Assembly: GCA_021531755.1 (NCBI GenBank)
Contig: JADYUK010000002.1
Location: forward strand, 124,001 to 188,000
Direction of reading: 5' to 3'
Length of the DNA: 64,000 nt
Origin: Hoylesella loescheii
GTDB lineage: Bacteria; Bacteroidota; Bacteroidia; Bacteroidales; Bacteroidaceae
Within the stretch, counting starts at the first letter, position 1. Each line of letters starts with the position of its first letter. Made by a program: the position numbers and the translations under genes. Below the pieces are notes generated by a model. That model was not told where the DNA came from, ran no database searches, and saw only the letters and a list, made by a program, of their open reading frames with translations. Positions 27,845 to 36,859 of this stretch are shown one piece after another.

Positions 27845-28091
27845 GGCAGAATGTCAGGATAATCTCATGCCGGCGAACCACCGGCCGACTGATGGTGGGG
27901 ATATGCAGGGTGTAAGCTGAATGATGCGTTCTGAACGCAAAGTGTCACACCGTTTCTCCACAGAAAAAGCATCGCTCCTGACCTGCCATAGACTCGCAGA
28001 GTCCGATTCGGTTGTCTGAAACCGACTCCCCGCAAGGCGGTCCATGATGAGAGATACTGAACCACCGCCCCATTCAGTATCTCCCGCCTTG
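27845..28091 (-). ncRNA. Candidate structured RNA or structured repeat element
   Basis: This part of the 967-base gap between the HIT and Abi genes folds into several helices at once. Read on the minus strand they are: CAAGGCGG/CCGCCTTG plus GAGATACTGAA/TTCAGTATCTC (28091-28033, 8 + 11 bp with a 10-base bulge); a CGGTT/AACCG hairpin inside GAGT/ACTC; and GGCAG-GTCAGGA pairing with TCCTGAC-ATT-CTGCC (27987-27976 with 27859-27845). The last helix encloses GGTGT/ACACC around the hairpin GCGTT-CAG-AACGC, and a GCCGG/CCGGC hairpin. The strand is uncertain because the helices exist in both. No promoter box is clear. A 101-residue open frame crosses the minus strand but looks non-protein-like. Confidence 0.35.
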
Positions 28092-28506
28092 CCATACATA
28101 GCCTCTGACTTGTGTATCCTGCACTTCCTGCAATGCCTATCCGCTACCTTTCGCCTCATGTCATGCCGTAGTGTCCATAACCGGATTTTTACATCGTCTT
28201 GATATATAGGTGTTTACATGGATGGGAAATTCTGGCGTATTCCGCCGCGTGCGCCGTGTTGCGGCCAGATTCTCCGCTCTCAGCGGTTTCCCCCGAGCCG
28301 TTTTGTAAGCATATCCCCGCATCCTGCTTGCATAATGTCATGCGGAGTGGCGCATAGATAATTGTGGATATAAATCCCCATTGCAAGTAATTCCCTGAAA
28401 CCATTTATGTTCTCCAGATATCAATCATATCCTCATGCCAATAACCACGCATCGCTGTTACCTTTAGCGTCAAAATCATTTTTTCCATAAAATAAATTGG
28501 ATATAA

Positions 28507-28538
28507 TTTGCTCATTCAAGGAAAATAATGTAATTTTG
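28507..28538 (+). promoter_or_regulatory. Promoter of the Abi_2 gene
   Basis: TTTG (28507-28510), a 20-base spacer and TAATTTTG (28531-28538) fit the consensus. The promoter excludes an upstream in-frame start at 28497 and supports the ATG at 28608. From 28092 to 28506 I see no gene. Confidence 0.75.
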
Positions 28539-28607
28539 CAGCAACAGATTCCGCCACGCTTCCCATTTGAACAGCGAACCAGGGCGGAACTTCGTTTTTA
28601 TGGAAAT

Positions 28608-29501
28608 ATGGATTACACAAAGAATGCTCTTGATTATATACAGATATTGGCTCAACTAAAAGGGAGAGGATTGCTATTCAAGGATGAAGAACGTGCAGTC
28701 GAGGTGTTGGCTAATATCAGTTACTTTCGTATTGCAAACTATCTTAGGTATTTTGAGATAGATAACTACAGACACTTGTATATACCTAACACCAATTTTG
28801 AGGATGTGGTTTGTATCTATTATTTCGATAAAAAACTTCGTAGTCTTCTTTTCACGGCAATCCAAAGCATAGAGGTGTCGTTGCGGTCAAAGGTGATACA
28901 TCATGTAGCCCTTTCTCATGGGCCTTTCTGGTTTGCGGATTCCAATCTGTGTATTAACAGTGTGATGTATGCAGACAATTTGAATGCCATAAAGAGAGAG
29001 ATTCAGCGTTCAAAAGAGGATTTTATACAGGAGCATTTTCGGAAATATAGTTCTCCTGATATTCCTCCAGTATGGAAGACACTGGAGGTTGCATCTTTTG
29101 GCACATTGTCCAAACTGTTTTGCAACTTAAATGACAATCGTGTCAAAAAGCAAATTGCCAGACTGTATAATCTCCCTCAACATCAAGTTCTGGAAAGTTG
29201 GATAAAGTGTATTGTAATTCTTAGAAACTGTATTGCTCACCACGCACGTGTCTGGAACCGCCGTTTTCCACAAATGCCACAATTATCAATGAGAGCCAGA
29301 GGAAAATGGATTGATAGTTCAAATATCCGTCCCAACAAACTATACGCACAGATATGTTGTCTGGCATATCTGTTGGACAGCATATATCCCCAAAATGATT
29401 TCAAGACACAGATTAAGAATCTGTTATATGAATATCCAGAGATAAATACCCATCATATGGGTTTCCCAAATGGTTGGGAGAAAGAAATGCTATGGATATA
29501 A
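28608..29501 (+). CDS. Abi_2-family (AbiD/AbiF-like) HEPN defence protein
   Basis: The 297-residue protein matches the Abi_2 family of abortive-infection proteins. The start MDYTKNALDYIQILAQLKGR, the ISYFRIANYLRYF segment, FDKKLRSLLFTAIQSIEVSLRS and the C-terminal HEPN motif LRNCIAHHARVWNRR (Arg206-x4-His211, the usual RNase signature) are all present. Family knowledge suggests it acts on RNA or translation during phage infection. AbiF-type relatives are sometimes paired with a small RNA. It stands alone on AT-rich DNA with its own promoter, next to remnants of other mobile or restriction-like genes, which suggests horizontal acquisition. Confidence 0.88.
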   Translation: MDYTKNALDYIQILAQLKGRGLLFKDEERAVEVLANISYFRIANYLRYFEIDNYRHLYIPNTNFEDVVCIYYFDKKLRSLLFTAIQSIEVSLRSKVIHHVALSHGPFWFADSNLCINSVMYADNLNAIKREIQRSKEDFIQEHFRKYSSPDIPPVWKTLEVASFGTLSKLFCNLNDNRVKKQIARLYNLPQHQVLESWIKCIVILRNCIAHHARVWNRRFPQMPQLSMRARGKWIDSSNIRPNKLYAQICCLAYLLDSIYPQNDFKTQIKNLLYEYPEINTHHMGFPNGWEKEMLWI

Positions 29502-29691
29502 AAGACATCTTTGCAGATTACACTCCGATATTTTCTGTCCGGTAAACAGTCTCAATACCTTTATATCATAGATTATTCTATAGGATAAGCCTATTCAGAC
29601 AAATAAGTATTGTAGTCCGATAAACCTAACGTCACTCGTCCAAAAGTTTAACCCAACAGTAATAAAAGAACTTGTAAGGTTATATCTTTAG

Positions 29692-29843
29692 TTAAAGCCT
29701 AACCCCTTGCCTTGGCAAATTTCCAGTAATCTCTTGTATCACACGGTCCACCATAGACATTTCCTCTTTGGATAATGCGAAATAGCAGTCAATCGTCAGG
29801 CGGTTGGCTGCTTTTTGGTTACGCTCTGCATGAGCAATCATTA
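29692..29843 (-). pseudogene. C-terminal fragment of an unidentified protein, possibly a DNA methyltransferase
   Basis: About 49 codons ending in a stop encode LMIAHAERNQKAANRLTIDC followed by YFALSKEEMSMVDRVIQEI and a short tail. The sequence reads like the extreme C-terminus of a longer protein; the DCYFALSKEEM pattern recalls the end of type IIG/type I methyltransferases, but that is only a resemblance. The upstream part is replaced by group II intron-like sequence on the opposite strand, so the gene is broken. Confidence 0.4.
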
Positions 29844-29945
29844 ACGGGTGTAAGTCCCGAGTGAGCCCTATTAGTGGGAAGGCTATAGCCAAAGGTAAGG
29901 GTACAACCAACAGGTAGAATCTTGTTTCGTACTGATGTGACACCA
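29844..29945 (+). mobile_element. Fragment of a group II intron (domain I-like)
   Basis: The plus-strand stretch contains CGGGTGTAAGTCCCG, then GGGAAGGCTATAGCCAAAGG and TAAGGGTACAACCAACAGG. These match, in order, the conserved 5' domain I segments of bacterial group II introns as I remember them. No reverse-transcriptase gene, domain V or 5' GTGYG end is present, so this is a remnant. It abuts the broken gene at 29692-29843. A domain search or covariance scan would be needed to confirm it. Confidence 0.55.
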
Positions 29946-29996
29946 ACCGCCCAGAGGATTCAATTGTTAATGAAATGTATATTTCATGCCATATGC

Positions 29997-30027
29997 TTTG
30001 ATGTGAGACGATTATACATTATATTTG
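29997..30027 (+). promoter_or_regulatory. Promoter of the CoA-disulfide reductase fusion
   Basis: TTTG (29997-30000), a 19-base spacer and TATATTTG (30020-30027) match the Bacteroidetes consensus exactly. Transcription from here favours the ATG at 30089 over the GTG at 30056, though both remain possible. Confidence 0.8.
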
Positions 30028-30088
30028 CAGTATTATCGTGTGAAGAATATCATACGTGGCAAAAAATCATCCAAAAAGACAGCACAGA

Positions 30089-32569
30089 ATGAAAGAAAAA
30101 GACTCACGGCAGCGATACCTCATAGTAGGAGGCGTGGCAGGAGGAGCCACAGCTGCGGCACGTATCAGACGCCTCACAGAGGACGCGGAGATAATACTCT
30201 TCGAGAAAGGCGGACATATATCATACGCCAACTGCGGACTGCCATATTACATCGGAGGAGTGATAACTGACCGCGAGCGGCTCTTCGTACAGACACCCGA
30301 GGCTTTCGGCAGACGTTTCAATATCGACGTGAGAGTCAACAGCGAGGTGACAGCCATTGACACACAGGCGAAGACCGTCAGCGTGAGGACAACTGCTGGC
30401 AGAGAGTATACCGAGCGGTATGACCGCCTCCTCCTCTCGCCAGGGGCGTCGCCTGTCCGTCCGCCTCTTCCTGGCATCGGCTCAGAGGGAATATTCACAC
30501 TGCGCAATGTCGAGGACACGGACAGAATCAAGGCGTATATGGAGCAGAAGAATGTCAGGCGAGCCGTCATCGTCGGAGGTGGATTCATCGGACTCGAGAT
30601 GGCAGAGAACCTTACACATGCCGGAGCGGAGGTGTCTGTTGTCGAGATGGCGCCACAGGTGATGACACCCATCGACTTCTCCATGGCAGCCCTCGTCCAT
30701 GAACACCTCGTGGAGAAAGGTGTCAGACTGTATCTCGGGCAGGCCGTAGAGGCTTTCGCCCACGACGGGGAAGAGCTGACAGTAAGGCTGAAGACTGGCA
30801 TGGAGCTGAAGGCAGATATCGTCCTGCTATCTATCGGAGTGAGGCCAGAGACACATCTCGCCGAGAAAGCGGGGATAAGGCTGGGCGAGATGCGTGGCAT
30901 ATATGTCGATGAGTATCTCCAGACATCCGCCGAGGGTGTATATGCCGTGGGCGACGCGATAGAGACACCACACCCTCTGACAGGGCGGCCATGGCTCAAC
31001 TTCCTTGCCGGGCCAGCCAACAGGCAGGCACGCATCGTGGCAGACAATATGGTCAATGGCAACACCGTAAGATATGAGGGAGCCATAGGCACCGCCATAG
31101 CCAAGGTCTTCGACATCACCGTGGCAACCGTCGGGCTGCCTGCCAAGCGCCTCAGGGATATGGGTGTGCCATACCTCTCGGCGACAATCCACAACGCATC
31201 GCACGCCGCGTACTACCCCGGAGCACAGCAGATGGACATCAAGATAACATTCGCCCCTGACAACGGGCGGCTCTACGGGGCGCAGATAGTAGGCTATGAC
31301 GGTGTCGACACACGCATAGACCAGTATGCCCTCGCCATAAAGCATGGAGACACTGTAGGACATCTCACAACGCTTGAGCACGCCTACGCCCCTCCATTCT
31401 CCTCTGCCAAAGACCCTGTGGCCATATCGGCCTATGTGGCAGGAAACATTCTCAGCGGCAAGATGACACCCCTCTACTGGAGAGAGATGCAGCAGGCGGA
31501 CACTACACGCGTGACACTCGTTGATGTCCGCACACCCGTAGAGTTCGAGGCAGGTTCCATACCGGGAGCCATAAACATCCCACTCGACGATATGAGGGAG
31601 AGGCTGGGCGAGATACCAGCCGGCAAGCCTGTATGGCTCTTCTGTGGTGTCGGACTGAGAGGCTATCTCGCCTCCAATATCCTGAAGGGGCATGGCTTCA
31701 GCGATGTCAGGAACCTCATAGGAGGCCTGAGGACATACCGTGCTGCCACAGCCACAATACCACTCCCTGAGACATCTGGCAGCAGCGGCGGACAGACTCC
31801 TGCCCAGGATGCAGACCACGGGGAGAGCCATGGGGCGGAGATAACCATAAGGGTCGATGCATGCGGAATGCACTGTCCGGGACCGCTGATGAGGATGAGG
31901 GAGGCAATGGAGAATGCTACGGTGGGACAGCATGTGGAGATAGTCTCGACCGACGCAGGATTCAGAAGGGACGCTGAGGCATGGTGCCGCACAACAGGCA
32001 ACAGAATCGTACAGGCCCATTCAGAGAAAGGCCTGCACACTGTCGTCATAGAGAAGACGGGCGGCAGGGACATATCCCCAGCCTGCCAGCAGGAAGGTGT
32101 CAGGGGCAAGACCCTCATCCTCTTCAGCGACGACCTCGACAAGACCCTCGCCACATTCGTACTCGCCAACGGCGCCGCGGCGACAGGAGCACACGTCAGC
32201 ATATTCTTCACATTCTGGGGGCTGAATGCCATAAAGAAGCAGCAGAAGCCCAAGGTGGCGAAAGATATCTGGGCGAGGATGTTCGGATGGATGCTGCCTT
32301 CAGACACAAGGAGCCTCGCACTCTCCAAGATGAACATGATGGGCATAGGGCCGAGGATGATGCGCCATGTGATGAGGCTGAGAGGTGTCGCCTCGTTAGA
32401 GACATTGAGACAGCAGGCGATAGACAACGGTGTGGAGTTCATCGCCTGCCAGATGTCGATGGATGTGATGGGGATAAAGCGTGAGGAACTGCTCGACAAT
32501 GTCACCGTAGGAGGTGTGGCGACATACATGGAGAGGGCCGAGGGCGCTAACACGAACCTGTTTATCTGA
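30089..32569 (+). CDS. CoA-disulfide/persulfide reductase fused to rhodanese, TusA and DsrE modules
   Basis: The 826-residue cytoplasmic protein joins four sulfur-handling modules. Residues 8-455 are a FAD/NAD(P)H disulfide reductase with VGGVAGGATAAARIRRL, the single active cysteine Cys49 in SYANCGLPYYIGG, NAD-binding IVGGGFIGLEMAE and FAD-binding GVYAVGDAIE. Residues 465-555 are rhodanese with Cys519 in WLFCGVGLRGY. Residues 583-656 are TusA/SirA with Cys592 and Cys596 in CGMHCPGP. Residues 673-826 are DsrE/F-like with Cys787. The parts suggest reduction of CoA disulfides or persulfides and relay of sulfane sulfur along successive cysteines. It is a single gene with a clear promoter and a hairpin downstream. 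Confidence 0.93.
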   Translation: MKEKDSRQRYLIVGGVAGGATAAARIRRLTEDAEIILFEKGGHISYANCGLPYYIGGVITDRERLFVQTPEAFGRRFNIDVRVNSEVTAIDTQAKTVSVRTTAGREYTERYDRLLLSPGASPVRPPLPGIGSEGIFTLRNVEDTDRIKAYMEQKNVRRAVIVGGGFIGLEMAENLTHAGAEVSVVEMAPQVMTPIDFSMAALVHEHLVEKGVRLYLGQAVEAFAHDGEELTVRLKTGMELKADIVLLSIGVRPETHLAEKAGIRLGEMRGIYVDEYLQTSAEGVYAVGDAIETPHPLTGRPWLNFLAGPANRQARIVADNMVNGNTVRYEGAIGTAIAKVFDITVATVGLPAKRLRDMGVPYLSATIHNASHAAYYPGAQQMDIKITFAPDNGRLYGAQIVGYDGVDTRIDQYALAIKHGDTVGHLTTLEHAYAPPFSSAKDPVAISAYVAGNILSGKMTPLYWREMQQADTTRVTLVDVRTPVEFEAGSIPGAINIPLDDMRERLGEIPAGKPVWLFCGVGLRGYLASNILKGHGFSDVRNLIGGLRTYRAATATIPLPETSGSSGGQTPAQDADHGESHGAEITIRVDACGMHCPGPLMRMREAMENATVGQHVEIVSTDAGFRRDAEAWCRTTGNRIVQAHSEKGLHTVVIEKTGGRDISPACQQEGVRGKTLILFSDDLDKTLATFVLANGAAATGAHVSIFFTFWGLNAIKKQQKPKVAKDIWARMFGWMLPSDTRSLALSKMNMMGIGPRMMRHVMRLRGVASLETLRQQAIDNGVEFIACQMSMDVMGIKREELLDNVTVGGVATYMERAEGANTNLFI

Positions 32570-32645
32570 CCCTCCTTCTCCCCATGCTCCAAATGAGTGT
32601 CTCCCTCTCAAGGGAGGGGAAAGAGCACGTGGGAGTATATCAACG

Positions 32646-32689
32646 CAGAAAAGGCGGTAGGGAACAAGATGTCCTTACCGCCTTTTCTG
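32646..32689. terminator. 14-bp hairpin between convergent genes
   Basis: CAGAAAAGGCGGTA (32646-32659) pairs perfectly with TACCGCCTTTTCTG (32676-32689), with further weak pairing inside the loop. It lies between the ends of the fusion enzyme (32569) and the UPF0210 gene (32877) and probably stops transcription from both sides. The rest of the 307-base gap is empty. Confidence 0.65.
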
Positions 32690-32876
32690 GCTATCGTCTT
32701 CATGGGCAGACATGCTGCCTCAAGGCGCGATGATGGAGCCCGGTACTGCCAATGTGATGCTCCATGCCCCTCTTCCAAATGTTATCTATCCCCCGCACAG
32801 CCTCCATACCCCTGCTCAGAAGCAAAGGCTATCAGTCTGCACGGCCTCACAGCCAAATGGGGAGGAGAGGGAGATG

Positions 32877-34259
32877 TCAGTTCTTGAACGAGTGGATAGG
32901 GGCTGGAATCCTACCCCCACGGTCGACAAAGCGCTGTGAGGAGAACGTGTTGACAGGCATCACAGGAGCGTGGCCTAACAATCCGCCGAACTCCACGTTG
33001 TCGCCGACACTCTTCCCGACAACAGGGATGAGCCTTACGGCTGTCGTCTTCTGGTTGACCATGCCAATGGCTGCCTCGTCGGCTATGATGCCCGAGATGG
33101 TCGTGGCAGGCGTGTCGCCGGGGATAGCTATCATGTCAAGGCCTACAGAGCAGACACATGTCATCGCCTCAAGCTTCTCTATCGTCAGCGCACCAGCCTC
33201 GACAGCGTCAATCATGCCTTGGTCCTCAGAGACAGGGATGAAGGCGCCTGAGAGTCCGCCGACATACGAGCTCGCCATCACTCCGCCCTTCTTCACCTGG
33301 TCGTTGAGCATGGCGAGGGCGGCTGTCGTGCCAGGAGCACCGGCATGGCCGACACCCATGCAGCGCAGGATATCGGCAACACTGTCGCCGACAGCTGGGG
33401 TAGGGGCGAGGGAGAGGTCGATTATGCCGAAGGGGATGCCAAGGCGTGCTGCGGCTTCCTGAGCCACGAGCTGCCCTACGCGTGTTATCTTGAACGCCGT
33501 ACGCTTTATTGTCTCGCTGAGAGTCTCGAACGATGCCAGCCCTCCTGCAGCCTCATGGTCCATCTGTTCCAGGGCATACTTGACGACACCGGGGCCTGAG
33601 ACACCGACATTGATGATGGCGTCGGCCTCTGACACACCATGGTAGGCGCCTGCCATGAAGGGGTTGTCGTCAGGAGCGTTGCACAGGACGACGAGCTTGG
33701 CACAGCCAAGAGAGTCCCTGTCGGCTGTCAGCGAGGCTGTCTCGAGAATTATATCGCCCATGAGGCGCACAGCGTCCATGTTGATACCCGTCTTCGTCGA
33801 GCCGACATTGACACTCGAGCAGATGCGCTCTGTAACAGCCATGGCCTGGGGGATGGAGCGGATGAGAAGCTCGTCACTATGTGTCATGCCCTTGGCGACA
33901 ACGGCAGAGTATCCACCGAGGAAATTGACCCCGACATCCTTGGCAGCGCGGTCGAGAGTCTTGGCGATGGTGACATAGTCAGCCGGGATATGGCAGCACG
34001 ACGCGCCGACAAGGGAGATGGGGGTGACGGAGATGCGCTTGTTGACAATGGGGATGGCAAACTCGCGCGATATGGACTCGCCTGTCTCCACAAGGTCACG
34101 GGCGAGGGTCGTTATGCGGGTGTATATGTTCTGGCACGTCTGCTCGAGAGAGCTGTCAGCGCAAGAGAGGAGGGATATGCCCATGGTTATCGTGCGGACA
34201 TCAAGATTCTCCTGCTCTATCATCTTGTTGGTCTCTAATACCTCTGTGATATTTATCAT
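32877..34259 (-). CDS. UPF0210 / DUF711 (PFL-like) family protein
   Basis: The 460-residue cytoplasmic protein fits UPF0210 (DUF711), a family structurally related to pyruvate-formate lyase but of unknown activity. Recognisable stretches are [71 protein letters not shown] and the Gly-rich [21 protein letters not shown] small ACT-domain gene lies 96 bases upstream on the same strand. This pairing (UPF0237 with UPF0210) recurs in many bacteria and suggests an amino-acid-sensing partner. Confidence 0.9.
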   Translation of the reverse strand: MINITEVLETNKMIEQENLDVRTITMGISLLSCADSSLEQTCQNIYTRITTLARDLVETGESISREFAIPIVNKRISVTPISLVGASCCHIPADYVTIAKTLDRAAKDVGVNFLGGYSAVVAKGMTHSDELLIRSIPQAMAVTERICSSVNVGSTKTGINMDAVRLMGDIILETASLTADRDSLGCAKLVVLCNAPDDNPFMAGAYHGVSEADAIINVGVSGPGVVKYALEQMDHEAAGGLASFETLSETIKRTAFKITRVGQLVAQEAAARLGIPFGIIDLSLAPTPAVGDSVADILRCMGVGHAGAPGTTAALAMLNDQVKKGGVMASSYVGGLSGAFIPVSEDQGMIDAVEAGALTIEKLEAMTCVCSVGLDMIAIPGDTPATTISGIIADEAAIGMVNQKTTAVRLIPVVGKSVGDNVEFGGLLGHAPVMPVNTFSSQRFVDRGGRIPAPIHSFKN

Positions 34260-34355
34260 GTCTGTGTGTGGGGGCGTATGGATAGGATGATGTGATGATG
34301 TGTGTGAGAGAGGGGTATAAGGTGTGGGAGGGGGCTCTGTAAGGTGTGGGAGATA

Positions 34356-34628
34356 TCAGATGCGGTGCATCTTGTCGAAGATATCCTCAAGCTGGCACTT
34401 GGCTATCACGCCGAGCTCGCTGCCGATGGTTGCGAGCGACGAGGATATCTCGTCGAATGGTGTCGGGCACGAGGTGAGGTCGACTATCATCATCATATTG
34501 AAATAGCCGCTGACGATGGTCTGACTGATATCGAGAATGTTGATGCTGTTGTCTGCGAGGTGTGTGCAGATGCGTGCTATGATGCCTACATTATCCTTTC
34601 CTACTACGGTGATTATCGCTCTTGTCAT
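34356..34628 (-). CDS. ACT-domain protein (UPF0237)
   Basis: The 90-residue product is a single ACT domain: MTRAIITVVGKDNVGIIARI, a helix with INILDISQTIVSGYFNMMMIVDL, and a C-terminal helix. The ATG at 34628 is chosen; an in-frame extension upstream is low-complexity and not protein-like. ACT domains bind amino acids and regulate partners. Its neighbour, UPF0210, is its usual partner. The two are probably one transcript. Confidence 0.9.
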   Translation of the reverse strand: MTRAIITVVGKDNVGIIARICTHLADNSINILDISQTIVSGYFNMMMIVDLTSCPTPFDEISSSLATIGSELGVIAKCQLEDIFDKMHRI

Positions 34629-34785
34629 AGTCTTTTTCTTCTTTATCCTGTTTTTATTTTTTTTATGAAGAGGGTGCTTGTGTCTGTATGGGCTTGATGG
34701 GGTGCTTGTGTCTGTGTGATGGGGGAGAAGGCGGGGATTTGTGTCACAGTGGATGAAATGGCATGTTGGGGTATGATACATGAGA

Positions 34786-34822
34786 ACTGAGGGAGACAAG
34801 GCCTCTGCCTGTCTCTCTCAGT
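34786..34822. terminator. Nested hairpin downstream of recA
   Basis: ACTGAGGGAGACA (34786-34798) pairs with TGTCTCTCTCAGT (34810-34822) with one G-T pair, and AGG pairs with CCT inside. It lies about 95 bases beyond the recA stop on the minus strand and upstream of the ACT gene, so it may separate the two transcripts. No T run follows on the minus strand. Confidence 0.5.
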
Positions 34823-34915
34823 CTGTCAACTGTTTTTCTCTCCCTTCATCCAGCCTCTTTATGTGGTATAGGGGCTCGTCTGGAATATTATGGGCCTGGG
34901 GGAGGGGAAGCTGTC

Positions 34916-35947
34916 TCAAGCGTTCATCTTCTCCTCGGCGAGAGCTCTCACACGGCTCTCTATCTCCTCGCAGAGCTCAGGGTTGTCGAGCATGAGCTGC
35001 TTCACAGCGTCACGTCCCTGGGCGAGGCGTGTCTCGCCGTAGCTGAACCATGAGCCCGACTTCTTTATGACGTCAAACTCCACGGCGAGGTCTATTATCT
35101 CTCCGACCTTCGATATGCCCTGGCCGAAGAGTATCTCAAACTCTGCCTTGCGGAATGGCGGTGCCACCTTGTTCTTGACAACCTTGACCCTGACCTGGTT
35201 GCCAAGCACCTGGTCGCCATCCTTGATGGCTGTCACACGGCGTATGTCAAGACGGACAGAGGCATAGAACTTCAGGGCGTTGCCACCTGTCGTGGTCTCT
35301 GGATTGCCGAACATGATGCCTATCTTCTCGCGCAGCTGGTTGATGAAGATGCATGTCGTGTTTGTCTTAGAGATTGTCGCTGTCAGCTTCCTCAGGGCCT
35401 GAGACATGAGACGTGCCTGCAGACCCACCTTGTTGTCGCCCATATCACCCTCAATCTCTGCCTTCGGTGTCAGGGCTGCGACTGAGTCAATGACAACAAT
35501 GTCAAGGGCGGCGGAGGATATCAGCTGGTCGGCTATCTGTAGCGCCTGCTCGCCGTTGTCAGGCTGGGAGATGTAGAGATTGTCTACATCAACACCGAGG
35601 CTGGCGGCGTAGAATCTGTCGAAGGCATGCTCCGCGTCTATTATGGCTGCCATGCCTCCCTGCTTCTGAGCCTCGGCAATGGCGTGGATGGCGAGAGTCG
35701 TCTTGCCCGACGATTCCGGGCCGTATATCTCTATGATGCGCCCCTTGGGGTATCCGCCGACACCAAGCGCAAGGTCAAGCCCTAACGAGCCTGAGGGGAT
35801 GACATCTATCTTGTCAATCTGCTGGTCGCCAAGCTTCATGACAGAGCCTTTACCGAAATCTTTCTCAATCTTTGCCATTGCCGCACGCAATGCCTGGAGC
35901 TTCGCCTCCATCTGGTTCTGCGGCTGGTCTGTTTCTTTCTTTGCCAT
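34916..35947 (-). CDS. recA: Recombinase RecA
   Basis: The 343-residue protein catalyses strand exchange in homologous repair and activates LexA-type autocleavage where present. Walker [21 protein letters not shown], Walker [13 protein letters not shown], loop L1 around [20 protein letters not shown] and the [21 protein letters not shown] stretch (L2 region) are all intact. The C-terminal tail is short and moderately acidic. Length is normal. No LexA or RecX gene is adjacent. Confidence 0.98.
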   Translation of the reverse strand: MAKKETDQPQNQMEAKLQALRAAMAKIEKDFGKGSVMKLGDQQIDKIDVIPSGSLGLDLALGVGGYPKGRIIEIYGPESSGKTTLAIHAIAEAQKQGGMAAIIDAEHAFDRFYAASLGVDVDNLYISQPDNGEQALQIADQLISSAALDIVVIDSVAALTPKAEIEGDMGDNKVGLQARLMSQALRKLTATISKTNTTCIFINQLREKIGIMFGNPETTTGGNALKFYASVRLDIRRVTAIKDGDQVLGNQVRVKVVKNKVAPPFRKAEFEILFGQGISKVGEIIDLAVEFDVIKKSGSWFSYGETRLAQGRDAVKQLMLDNPELCEEIESRVRALAEEKMNA

Positions 35948-36019
35948 AGTATTATGTTGTGTTTCCTTTTTTGTTTCTTCCTATTTGTAGGCTCCTGTCT
36001 TTAGGTTCCTGTCGCAGGC

Positions 36020-36691
36020 TCATGCCTTTATCTCGTCGGCTCTTATGCCCAGAGCAGCCATGAGCGAGTAACCGAGAATCTCTGTCCTACACGGCATGCC
36101 TGTTAGAGGCTGCATGGCGAATGTCGTGACACGCTTCTCCTGGCATACACGGTCGATATGTCTCAGCACAGGCATCATGATTTCCATCATAGGCGTAGAG
36201 CTGTCATCAAGGTCGGGGATGAGCATGATGCGTCTGACAGAGGGCTCGTCGGCCATGGCTGCGAGGATATCGGCCATTATATCGGCTTTCGTCATTGATG
36301 GCGCAGACTCGTCAGTCTCCACACAATGGAAAACAAACTCACCGAGCCTGCCCGTGAATGCCTGCCCCTCCATCGGAGCCTCGCTGGCATCCATGACGCT
36401 GCCGGAACTAAGACGCCCGGGATTGAAATTGTCCATCTCCTCACGCTGCTTGTCGTGGACGAGGATGACATCCGTCTGGACGGTCTTGGGGGATGAGGTG
36501 TCGATGTGAGACATGCCACCATCAAGGCCGATACACTCCACCCACTGCCCCATGTCGGCCTTCGGGATGTGACGCCCTATCATACGCTCGAAATTAACTA
36601 TGAGGTTGAACGCCACACGGTCGATATAGTCTGCGTCGGCTATGATGACGTTCTCTCCCCATGATATGTTGTGATGTGTGCTCGTCTTCAT
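36020..36691 (-). CDS. Hypothetical Bacteroidetes protein near recA, leaderless start
   Basis: The 223-residue soluble protein (MKTSTHHNISWGENVIIADA onward) belongs to a Bacteroidetes-specific family of unknown function that I loosely associate with DUF6621. Notable segments are DYIDRVAFNLIVNFERMIGR, VQTDVILVHDK and the Rossmann-like VRRIMLIPDLDD. The ATG at 36691 is chosen because a TATCTTTG promoter box ends only six bases before it; an 11-residue longer form would start inside the promoter. recA follows 72 bases downstream on the same strand and may be co-transcribed. Confidence 0.72.
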   Translation of the reverse strand: MKTSTHHNISWGENVIIADADYIDRVAFNLIVNFERMIGRHIPKADMGQWVECIGLDGGMSHIDTSSPKTVQTDVILVHDKQREEMDNFNPGRLSSGSVMDASEAPMEGQAFTGRLGEFVFHCVETDESAPSMTKADIMADILAAMADEPSVRRIMLIPDLDDSSTPMMEIMMPVLRHIDRVCQEKRVTTFAMQPLTGMPCRTEILGYSLMAALGIRADEIKA

Positions 36692-36696
36692 GTCTG

Positions 36697-36704
36697 CAAA
36701 GATA
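36697..36704 (-). promoter_or_regulatory. -7 promoter box giving a probably leaderless mRNA
   Basis: The minus strand reads TATCTTTGCAGACATG: the box is followed after five bases by the start codon, so transcription should begin at or within a few bases of the ATG. Confidence 0.7.
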
Positions 36705-36798
36705 CTATTTTTTCCTGTAAACACATGGGCATGGCATCATACAATTAAGATAAGTTAATAGTTATGGCATGGAGTACTGCTGTTCAGGAGAAAATCAT

Positions 36799-36806
36799 TA
36801 TATTTG
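36799..36806 (+). promoter_or_regulatory. -7 promoter box for L-serine dehydratase
   Basis: The plus strand reads TATATTTG, 53 bases before the GTG start at 36860. The -33 region is weak. Confidence 0.65.
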
Positions 36807-36859
36807 CATTGCAAAAAAATAAACTTAATCACCAGAAAAAATAGAAAATAACCTGAACT

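Noticed and set aside
27854-28159. A 101-codon open frame on the minus strand across the structured element
   Set aside because: Composition is odd and short helices dominate the DNA. I prefer a structured element, though a search for homologues could overturn this.
30056-30088. GTG start at 30056 for the sulfur-transfer fusion
   Set aside because: It adds 11 basic residues before the FAD-binding strand; the ATG at 30089 gives the normal family start. It cannot be fully excluded.
30827-32020. A 397-codon open frame antisense to the sulfur-transfer fusion
   Set aside because: All four modules on the plus strand are clearly coding; the antisense frame has no family features.
34629-34799. N-terminal extension of the ACT protein
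   Set aside because: The extra 57 residues are low-complexity and Pro/His/Lys-rich, and the ACT fold starts exactly at the ATG at 34628.
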